Assembly (NCBI GenBank): GCA_002392275.1
Contig: DGGQ01000013.1
Span: 1,011-38,872 of the forward strand
From: Treponema sp. UBA3870
GTDB taxonomy: Bacteria; Spirochaetota; Spirochaetia; Treponematales; Treponemataceae
Reading direction: 5' to 3'
Length of the DNA: 37,862 nucleotides
Below the pieces are notes generated by a model, which ran no database searches, was not told the DNA's origin, and worked only from the letters and a program-made list of their open reading frames with translations. Each line of letters opens with the position of its first letter. Within the stretch, counting starts at the first letter, position 1. Made by a program: the position numbers and the translations under genes. Of the stretch, positions 32,285-37,862 are shown piece after piece.

Positions 32285-33925
32285 TTGGTGGATGGCGATT
32301 TTGTTACCGATGCCGCGAGAAAGGCTTTCGGGATTGAATATCTTTTTCCGTGGCAGCGTCTGGTTATTGCGAACATAATGGATTCAGCGGAAAATGTGCA
32401 TGAAAAGGACTTTCCGGTTGGTGAGACGGATTTGAACGATGTTGTCTGCTCGGGACACCAGATTGTGCTTCTGCCGACCGGTGCAGGAAAATCCCTGTGC
32501 TTCTTGGTCCCGGCCCTGCTTTTGCCGGGTGCGACGCTTGTAATCTATCCTCTGCTTGCGTTGATGGCGGACCAGAAGAGACGCATGGACGAGGCTGGAA
32601 TTGTGTCGGTGACTTTCCGGGGGGAACAGAGCGAGGCCGAGAGGGAGGAGAATTTCCGTAAGATAGATGCCGGGGCGAAAATCATTCTGGCAAATCCCGA
32701 GGTTCTTCAGAGCAAAAGCCTTGTCGAGCGGCTGTCGGAGTGCAGAATCAGCCACATTGCCATAGACGAGGCGCACTGTGTAAGCGAATGGGGCGACACT
32801 TTCCGTCCCGCCTATCTTGGTCTGGGGAAAATTGTACGGGAGCTTGGAGTGAAAACTGTCACGGCCTTTACCGCCACTGCATCCCCGACTGTTCTTGCCA
32901 GGGTCTCGGAGGTCCTTTTTGATGGCGAGGCCCATATTGTCAGGAGCGACAGCGACCGTCCGAACATCCACTACAATGTCGTGATGGCTTACAACAAAAG
33001 AAGGGCGGCGTTCAGGCTTGCAATTCTGGAGCAGAAGCCCCTCCTTGTTTTTTGCGGAACCAGGGCAAAATCTGAGGACATGGCCAGGGAGCTTGCGTTT
33101 TATTATGGAGGGGACCGGGTAAGATTTTACCACGCGGGTCTGGAAAGGGAGGAAAAGACTGCCACTGAAAAATGGTTCTACGGAAGGGATGACGCGATTC
33201 TGTGCTGCACCTGCGCCTACGGAATGGGTGTTGATAAAAAGAACATACACACGGTAATCCATCTTGAGTGTCCGGAAAATGCGGAGGCCTATATTCAAGA
33301 GGCTGGAAGGGCGGCCAGGGATGGTTCAATCGGGCGGGCTATACTTTTGTGGAGTCCGGTGGATTCTAAAAAATTTGCTGCCTTTGAACCTGGTAGCCGG
33401 GGCAGGGTTATGAAGACTTTTGCCGAAAGCAGGACATGCCGGCGGGAGGTGCTTCTGGATGCTCTTGGAGGGGAAAAGACTGTGTGCGATGGGTGCGACA
33501 TCTGCGACCATGGTGGAGCTCCGGCAGATTGTTCGGATACTTTTCCATGGGGGACTCCGCAGGATGCTGCTGTTGTTCTTGATTTTGTCTACCGGCACCG
33601 CAAGTTGTTCAGGCGCGAGGAGTTGATTGGCGAGCTTGTTGCTTTTTTCAACAGGCGTGACGCTCCGGTTTTCGGTATGTGCGTCTGGGAGCATGGGGAT
33701 GTTGCGCTGATTCTGGATTTGCTGGAGCGGGAGGGGCTTTTGAGGACCTGTCTTTGGCCGTGGTTCGGAAGAATCGACTGTGGACTCAAAAGACGCGCCC
33801 CGGTTCCAAAAATATGTCGCAGTGAAAAATGGATGGCCATGCAGAGTTTCCAGACCAAGCTTTCCCTCTGGCCTGCCACGTTCAAAAAGAAATTGCTCTC
33901 GGCGGTGAAAAAAGGTGGGCGATAG
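32285..33925 (+). CDS. recQ: RecQ-family ATP-dependent DNA helicase
   Basis: A 546-residue superfamily 2 helicase that unwinds 3'-5' in recombination and fork repair. Motif 0 is FGIEYLFPWQRLVI. Walker A is LLPTGAGKSLCF. Motif II is IDEAHCVSEWGDTFRPAYLG, including the RecQ-specific aromatic-rich loop equivalent. Motif III is AFTATASPTV. Motifs IV-VI are VFCGTRAKSEDMA, YGMGVDKKNIHTVIHLECP and YIQEAGRAARDG. A zinc-binding cysteine set follows (CRREVLLDALGG, then CDGCDICDHGG). The C-terminal winged-helix region is short and there is no HRDC domain. I place the start at TTG 32285, six bases after AGGAGG (32273-32278); GTG 32288 is equally possible, while the ATG at 32210 lies upstream of the ribosome-binding site. 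Confidence 0.9.
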   Translation: MVDGDFVTDAARKAFGIEYLFPWQRLVIANIMDSAENVHEKDFPVGETDLNDVVCSGHQIVLLPTGAGKSLCFLVPALLLPGATLVIYPLLALMADQKRRMDEAGIVSVTFRGEQSEAEREENFRKIDAGAKIILANPEVLQSKSLVERLSECRISHIAIDEAHCVSEWGDTFRPAYLGLGKIVRELGVKTVTAFTATASPTVLARVSEVLFDGEAHIVRSDSDRPNIHYNVVMAYNKRRAAFRLAILEQKPLLVFCGTRAKSEDMARELAFYYGGDRVRFYHAGLEREEKTATEKWFYGRDDAILCCTCAYGMGVDKKNIHTVIHLECPENAEAYIQEAGRAARDGSIGRAILLWSPVDSKKFAAFEPGSRGRVMKTFAESRTCRREVLLDALGGEKTVCDGCDICDHGGAPADCSDTFPWGTPQDAAVVLDFVYRHRKLFRREELIGELVAFFNRRDAPVFGMCVWEHGDVALILDLLEREGLLRTCLWPWFGRIDCGLKRRAPVPKICRSEKWMAMQSFQTKLSLWPATFKKKLLSAVKKGGR

Positions 33926-33929
33926 TGGC

Positions 33930-33959
33930 TTGCCCTTTGATACTTTTATGTTCTATAAT
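33930..33959 (+). promoter_or_regulatory. Promoter of the TrmH-type gene, probably leaderless
   Basis: TTGCCC (33930-33935), 18-nt spacer, TATAAT (33954-33959), then 6 nt to the ATG at 33966. The -10 to ATG distance equals that of the cyclase gene. Confidence 0.6.
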
Positions 33960-33965
33960 ATAGGA

Positions 33966-35021
33966 ATGAAGAACACTTTGAATGATGAACTTGCCGTCTG
34001 TGGTTTTGCGGCTGTTAAGACTCTTGAAAAAAGAAACTGGCAGAAAATCCAGCGACTCTATTTTACGGAGCAGCGCGCTCCATTGTTTGGGGGGCTTTGC
34101 AAAAAACTTTCCGCGGAGAAGCGTCCCTACAATTTGGTTGAGCCGGAGGAACTGGAAAAACTTTGTGGATCCGTCCACCATCAGGGTGTCGTGGCCATGA
34201 TAGAGATGCCGGAAATCCTTCCGCTGAACACGGACATCACCGAAAGATGGGTGGAGCAGAAGGAGGACGCAATTCTTTTGGACCGCGTGGGAAATGCGAA
34301 CAATCTTGGCGCGATAGTGCGTTCTGCCGCTTTTTTTGGTGTCAAGAACATCGTGATTCCGCTGGACGAGGCGCAGTCATCAATCACCACAAGCTCCTAC
34401 AGGGTTGCCGAGGGTGGCATGGAGTTTGTCAACGTGTATTCTATAAAATCCATACCCAAGCTTCTGGCCGCCATGGAGGGAAGAATGTTGAGGCTTGGCA
34501 CGGCACTGGACGCGAAGGAGCGTGTGGGCGGCATCAAACGCATGGATTTGGACATGCCTGTGCTTGCCGTGCTTGGAAACGAGGAGACCGGAATATCCAA
34601 TGCCGTCCGTGAAAATGTGGACCACCTTGTTTTGATTCCATTTGGCGCGGAAAACCGTGAGTGTTCGGTTGAGAGCCTGAATGTCGCGCAGGCGTCCGCA
34701 GTTTTGATGTACGAGATGGCGGGAAGAAGGCTTTGCGAAAACGATGGGCCGGAGCCAAAAAACAGTGACAGAAGACGCGAGCCATGGCATGACGAGGGAA
34801 GGTCCGAATCAAGGTTCGACGAGAGAAGGCAGAACTCAAGATTGGATGACAGGCGGCCAGATCCAAGAGACTACAGAAGGTCCGACCGGGGACGTGGAGA
34901 AAATAGACCTGACCCGAGGGACTACAGAAGAGCCGGTCCAAGGTCCGGCGAGAGACGTTATTCCAGGAACCAGGATTCCGAGCGTGGATCAAGGTGGCGT
35001 GGAGGGGATTATGAAGACTAA
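33966..35021 (+). CDS. TrmH/SpoU-family RNA 2'-O-methyltransferase with Arg-rich C-terminal tail
   Basis: A 351-residue protein. The N-terminal ~85 residues form the SpoU substrate-binding region (AVCGFAAVKTLEKRNWQKIQ). The knotted SPOUT catalytic domain contains motif 1 NANNLGAIVRSAAFFGVKNI, motif 2 VLGNEETGIS and motif 3 IPFGAENRECSVESLNVAQA. It should methylate a ribose 2'-OH in rRNA or tRNA using SAM; the target is not readable. From about residue 256 a ~95-residue tail rich in Arg, Asp, Gly and Ser is added, with two copies of RPDPRDYRR. This tail is unusual for the family, is probably disordered and may bind RNA. The ATG at 33966 is used rather than 33915, which overlaps the recQ end and the promoter. 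The tail's last codons overlap the PAP2 gene start. Confidence 0.9.
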   Translation: MKNTLNDELAVCGFAAVKTLEKRNWQKIQRLYFTEQRAPLFGGLCKKLSAEKRPYNLVEPEELEKLCGSVHHQGVVAMIEMPEILPLNTDITERWVEQKEDAILLDRVGNANNLGAIVRSAAFFGVKNIVIPLDEAQSSITTSSYRVAEGGMEFVNVYSIKSIPKLLAAMEGRMLRLGTALDAKERVGGIKRMDLDMPVLAVLGNEETGISNAVRENVDHLVLIPFGAENRECSVESLNVAQASAVLMYEMAGRRLCENDGPEPKNSDRRREPWHDEGRSESRFDERRQNSRLDDRRPDPRDYRRSDRGRGENRPDPRDYRRAGPRSGERRYSRNQDSERGSRWRGGDYED

Positions 35022-35949
35022 GAAGATTTTTTCCGTTGCGGTGGCGTCGGTTCTTTTGTTTACGGCGTTTCCATCATTTGCCCAGAACGTGGTTATAATC
35101 GACGAGCAGCCGGGCATTTTCCAGAGACCCATTCCCGAAAATGAGAGGTGCATAAGTTTTTCACAGAAGTCGCCGTTCGAGCTGAATCCAATAGCGGACT
35201 CCATTACTGTGGGGCTTTCTCTCGCAGGTTTTTTGAGCGCAAATCTTGTGCGTGCTTTTGGTACTTATCCGGAGCATGTTCCGGGCTATGTCTATGACCG
35301 GGCCAATGTTCCTGAAATCGACCGGTGGGCAATGAATCCGTACAACAAGGTTCTGGACAATATTGGAACCGGCACTTCCATTTTTGATGCTGTTCTTCCT
35401 GTTGTGACTTTCGGAATGGAATTTCTTTTCAGCAATCTGCCGAAAAAGGATGGCGCGACGCTTGCCGTAATGTATGCGGAGACGCTTCTGACCGCCAACG
35501 CCATCAAGGAGACCATGAAAATCAATGCCCTCAGGGTGCGCCCGTATATGTATTTCAGCACATACGACACATCGGCGATTAAGCACCACGACTTCGAGTT
35601 TTCACTTCCAAGTGGACACACGGTCAACGCTTTTGCCGGCGCGACGTTCCTAAGCTATACATTCTGCACGTACTATCCTGACTCGAACTGGAAAATCCCG
35701 GTGATTGCCACGTCCTATGCCATCGCGGTCGGGACCGGAATTCTCAGAATGACCAGCGGAAACCATTTCTTTACCGACGTTCTTGCGGGTGCGGCCCTTG
35801 GTTCGGCATGTGGATTCCTTGTCCCGTTTGCACACACCTTCCTTGCGTTCGCCAATGAAAAATTTGCGGACTACAGCGAGAAGACTGGAAATCCGAAGGT
35901 CGCCCTGGCGGCCCTGCCAATGGGACTGAATGTCTCGATACATTTTTAG
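35011..35949 (+). CDS. Exported PAP2-family (phosphatidic acid phosphatase type 2) phosphatase
   Basis: A 312-residue protein with a signal peptide ending PSFA before QNVV. The three PAP2 signature motifs are present in order. They are KINALRVRP (K-x6-R-P), LPSGHTVNAFAG (PSGH) and RMTSGNHFFTDV (R-x5-H-x3-D). The two histidines and the arginines form the phospho-histidine active site. The family dephosphorylates lipid or other phosphates outside the cytoplasmic membrane. Hydrophobic stretches around the motifs suggest a membrane-associated periplasmic enzyme, and undecaprenyl pyrophosphate or phosphatidate are plausible but unproven substrates. Translation starts at ATG 35011, with GGAGG at 35001-35005, and overlaps the TrmH gene by 11 nt, so the two are translationally coupled. 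Confidence 0.92.
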   Translation: MKTKKIFSVAVASVLLFTAFPSFAQNVVIIDEQPGIFQRPIPENERCISFSQKSPFELNPIADSITVGLSLAGFLSANLVRAFGTYPEHVPGYVYDRANVPEIDRWAMNPYNKVLDNIGTGTSIFDAVLPVVTFGMEFLFSNLPKKDGATLAVMYAETLLTANAIKETMKINALRVRPYMYFSTYDTSAIKHHDFEFSLPSGHTVNAFAGATFLSYTFCTYYPDSNWKIPVIATSYAIAVGTGILRMTSGNHFFTDVLAGAALGSACGFLVPFAHTFLAFANEKFADYSEKTGNPKVALAALPMGLNVSIHF

Positions 35950-35959
35950 GGGCCGCCAA

Positions 35960-36688
35960 ATGAAAAACAGATTCACGGTGGGCGTTTTTGCTGTGTGCGT
36001 GTTCGCTCTGTTTTTTGCGTCGGCATGCTCGAAGGACCAGGGGGGAAAAAGGGCTTCACCGAAATCTACCAAAAAGGATGAAAACACGGTGACGGTTCCG
36101 CACGGGGTTATTTTTTCCGGCGCGCTCTGGAACATCTCCGGCTCCGACACTGTTTCATATTTTTCCGAAGTGATTCCGGGGACCATGGTTGAAGTTTCAA
36201 CTTCCAACGGAAACCCCGAGACAAAAAAACTACAGTCCGGGGACGAAACGAAGGACTATATCCGCGTAAAGATTGACGACATGTATCTCTGGGTTGATTC
36301 TGACAGCATTGTTCTTGATGTTCTTCCCTATTATGTGCTGGAGACTGGAACGGATGTCTTTTTTTATGAAAAACCAGATGCCGATGCCCCGCATGAAAAG
36401 AGGCTCCTGCCTGATACAATCGTGGCTTTTGTTGGCCAATGCGAGAACACGCGGGAGTACGCCGAGGGGCAGAAATTTGGACACATAAAGGTTCCTGCTG
36501 CAAATCCTGGTGAGTATGAGGACGGGTATGTTCGGCTTTCAAACATAGACAACAGCGCGGCCCACCTTGCGATGATTCAGGTCTCTAAAAAATATGCCCA
36601 GTATTCTGGACGCGGGGATGTGCCCGTGGAGATTCTGAACGAGCTTGAGGACAATATTAAGGAACTTCAGTCATGGAGCGGGAGATGA
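35960..36688 (+). CDS. SH3-like domain lipoprotein
   Basis: A 242-residue lipoprotein. The signal peptide ends FASAC with lipidated C23. The mature protein has two SH3-like strand-rich segments. The first (about residues 60-115) ends in YIRVKIDDMYLWVDSDSI. The second (about 120-190) begins VLETGTDVFFYEKPDADAPH and ends GYVRLSNID, resembling bacterial SH3 type 3 domains. Such domains usually bind peptidoglycan or envelope proteins. ATG 35960 follows AGGGG by 8 nt and lies 10 nt after the PAP2 stop; the longer frame from 35930 overlaps the PAP2 gene and is rejected. Its stop overlaps the next start as ATGA, so the downstream SH3 protein is coupled to it. Confidence 0.82.
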   Translation: MKNRFTVGVFAVCVFALFFASACSKDQGGKRASPKSTKKDENTVTVPHGVIFSGALWNISGSDTVSYFSEVIPGTMVEVSTSNGNPETKKLQSGDETKDYIRVKIDDMYLWVDSDSIVLDVLPYYVLETGTDVFFYEKPDADAPHEKRLLPDTIVAFVGQCENTREYAEGQKFGHIKVPAANPGEYEDGYVRLSNIDNSAAHLAMIQVSKKYAQYSGRGDVPVEILNELEDNIKELQSWSGR

Positions 36689-37764
36689 TGGGCGGAATCA
36701 AAAAAATTGGCGCGGTTTTTGTTCTTGCGTTCACTTTTTTTTCAGCAGCCGCGCAGAGTGGAAAGTATTATGAGACGGATGCCGTGGTCCTGCAGGACAA
36801 TTGCATTCTCTGGCAGATGGGTGACGATGGCAAACTTGTTGACACAAAGGAGACTCTTGGTGTCGGAGCGGAGATAAAGGTCAGGGCGACATCGGACTAC
36901 AGAATGCAGGTCCAGACCCTCACGTGGATTTCGGGACGCATGGAGCAGAGCGGAAACTTTATCCGTATAGACTACATGGACAGGGACTGCTACATCTTTG
37001 ACGGAAGGATTGCCCTTGGAATGGTTCCCGGAATCATAACGGTACCGTCGGCTGCAATCTACAGGACAAGAAATCTTGCTGACATCAACGGAACTTTTCT
37101 TGCGAGCGGAAAGGTGCTTGCGGTGGGAAAGAGCTACGAGATTGTCGGTGGAATCAGCATGAGCGAGATTGCGTACTACAGCGCGGATTCCCAGAGCATT
37201 TTGCGTGGATATGTCCGTGCCGACAGGGTTAGTGCAAACCGTGACGACATCAAGGCAATCGAGATGCTTACGCTTGCCGAAAACACATACAGCTACTCGC
37301 AGAAGAGGCAGATTGTTTCGTCCGTGAAGGATCTGAATGTCACTGGCAATGTTCTTGAGATGATTGGCGAAGCCGAGATGAGGCTCAACCGTTCCGCAAA
37401 CCTGTCGCTCGCCGGGGAAGTCGATGTTCCGACCCAGACCTTCTATTATGCTGACTCCGGCTACATCCATATACGTGACATGCCGTCCACCGTCGGAAAC
37501 TCCGTGGGAACCCTTGCCACCGACGATGATTTTACTGTCATAAGAAGGACCGCAAGAAGCCAGACCCTCTATGGAATAACAGACTTCTGGTACTACGGTG
37601 TGTCCGTGGACAAGATTGACGGATGGGTTTTCGGTGGATTTTTGACTCCGCGCCCGGTTGAGGATGACGGGAAAAATCCTGATGAGCTGGCCGGAGAGGG
37701 GGAAGGCTCGGAAACTGGAAGCGATGAAGGAAGCCAGTCCGAGATTGATGAAAAGGGACTGTAA
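36685..37764 (+). CDS. Exported SH3-like domain protein
   Basis: A 359-residue protein with a Sec signal peptide ending SAAA before QSGKYY. The first part repeats the layout of the preceding lipoprotein: a strand-rich module ending FIRIDYMDRDCYIFDGRIAL (about residues 35-115), then a second module (about 120-190). Helices and a third SH3-like module follow (YIHIRDMPSTVGNSVGTLAT and DGWVFGGFLTPRP, about 255-325). The C-terminus is a short acidic Gly/Ser/Glu tail. This points to a periplasmic or outer-membrane-associated binding protein; no catalytic motif is visible. ATG 36685 forms an ATGA overlap with the previous stop and has GGAG at 36675-36678; ATG 36673 is also in frame but poorly supported. 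The related neighbour suggests duplication. Confidence 0.78.
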   Translation: MMGGIKKIGAVFVLAFTFFSAAAQSGKYYETDAVVLQDNCILWQMGDDGKLVDTKETLGVGAEIKVRATSDYRMQVQTLTWISGRMEQSGNFIRIDYMDRDCYIFDGRIALGMVPGIITVPSAAIYRTRNLADINGTFLASGKVLAVGKSYEIVGGISMSEIAYYSADSQSILRGYVRADRVSANRDDIKAIEMLTLAENTYSYSQKRQIVSSVKDLNVTGNVLEMIGEAEMRLNRSANLSLAGEVDVPTQTFYYADSGYIHIRDMPSTVGNSVGTLATDDDFTVIRRTARSQTLYGITDFWYYGVSVDKIDGWVFGGFLTPRPVEDDGKNPDELAGEGEGSETGSDEGSQSEIDEKGL

Positions 37765-37771
37765 GATTTAT

Positions 37772-37811
37772 GGCAACCTCTAAAAACTCTCTTTTGAAAT
37801 TAGAAGTTGCC
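37772..37811. repeat. Stem-loop after the last SH3 gene (CTCTAAAAA type)
   Basis: GGCAACCTCTAA (37772-37783) pairs with TTAGAAGTTGCC (37800-37811) with one mismatch. There is no T run, so it is not a typical terminator. Confidence 0.6.
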
Positions 37812-37815
37812 GTCG

Positions 37816-37848
37816 AGTTTAAAAGCCCGAAATTGCATGCTTTTAAAC
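37816..37848. repeat. Dispersed TTTAAAAG stem-loop repeat, copy 2
   Basis: GTTTAAAAGC pairs perfectly with GCTTTTAAAC around a loop containing GAAATTGCA, followed by ATCGTATTTTC. Same element as at 30942-30974. Confidence 0.65.
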
Positions 37849-37862
37849 ATCGTATTTTCTAG

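Noticed and set aside
32384..33298. 304-residue open frame on the minus strand
   Set aside because: Antisense to the recQ helicase core, with no recognisable domain or ribosome-binding site.
34744..35010. Extension of the PAP2 frame upstream of ATG 35011
   Set aside because: It is the out-of-frame shadow of the Arg-rich TrmH tail. The GGAGG and signal peptide place the start at 35011.
1..37862. CRISPR arrays, tRNA or rRNA genes, integrase or transposase genes
   Set aside because: I saw no regularly spaced repeats, no cloverleaf-type sequences and no recombinase motifs in any frame.

Overview
The window looks like a chromosome segment of a spirochaete, most likely a gut or rumen Treponema-type bacterium. 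The basis is family recognition, not a database search. It carries many small lipoproteins with loose spirochaete-style lipoboxes and beta-glucan-degrading enzymes. It also has a large lipoprotein whose N-terminus (CENFFNGG just after the lipobox) resembles Treponema surface lipoproteins, a dCache-type chemoreceptor, and citramalate-based isoleucine synthesis. I see no rRNA, tRNA, CRISPR array, integrase or transposase.

Layout. 1-270: C-terminal end of a formylglycine-generating-enzyme/sulfatase-modifying-factor family protein. 327-5339 (minus): GH5 glucanase, class III adenylate cyclase, tex. 5340-5755: divergent control region. 5756-8023 (plus): GH16 glucanase lipoprotein with three C-terminal jelly-roll-like modules, then a terminator. 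8224-8360: MITE-like inverted-repeat element. 8417-11911: large AT-rich lipoprotein, followed by an AraC regulator and a methyl-accepting chemotaxis protein. 14985-18094: ilvB and an ATP-grasp enzyme. 18091-18225: candidate small RNA. 18250-18702: rnhA. 18699-21503 (minus): two related envelope proteins and an LCMT-type methyltransferase. 21618-24332 (plus): cimA-leuB. 24413-30540 (minus): addB-addA type helicase/nuclease pair. 30656-30931: small gene of unknown function. 31087-31974 (minus): DUF4097-type exported protein. 32285-37764 (plus): recQ, then a TrmH-type RNA methyltransferase with an Arg-rich tail, PAP2 phosphatase and two SH3-like envelope proteins, tightly packed.

How the genes work together. 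GH16 (surface) and GH5 (no signal peptide, so cytoplasmic) are divergent across a region holding two pairs of direct repeats at 20-bp spacing. This suggests a co-regulated beta-1,3-glucan degradation locus. cimA, leuB and ilvB supply three steps of isoleucine synthesis from pyruvate through citramalate. AddA/AddB-like, RecQ and RNase HI are DNA-maintenance functions.

The most interesting non-coding signals are three. First, several genes (cyclase, tex, ilvB, addB, the TrmH gene, probably rnhA) have a -10 box only 6-9 nt upstream of the start codon and no Shine-Dalgarno, which implies leaderless mRNAs. Second, a consensus promoter followed about 100 nt later by a strong terminator suggests an sRNA with an exposed UCUCCUU loop. 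Third, the cimA and methyltransferase promoters are divergent and share one -35 hexamer.
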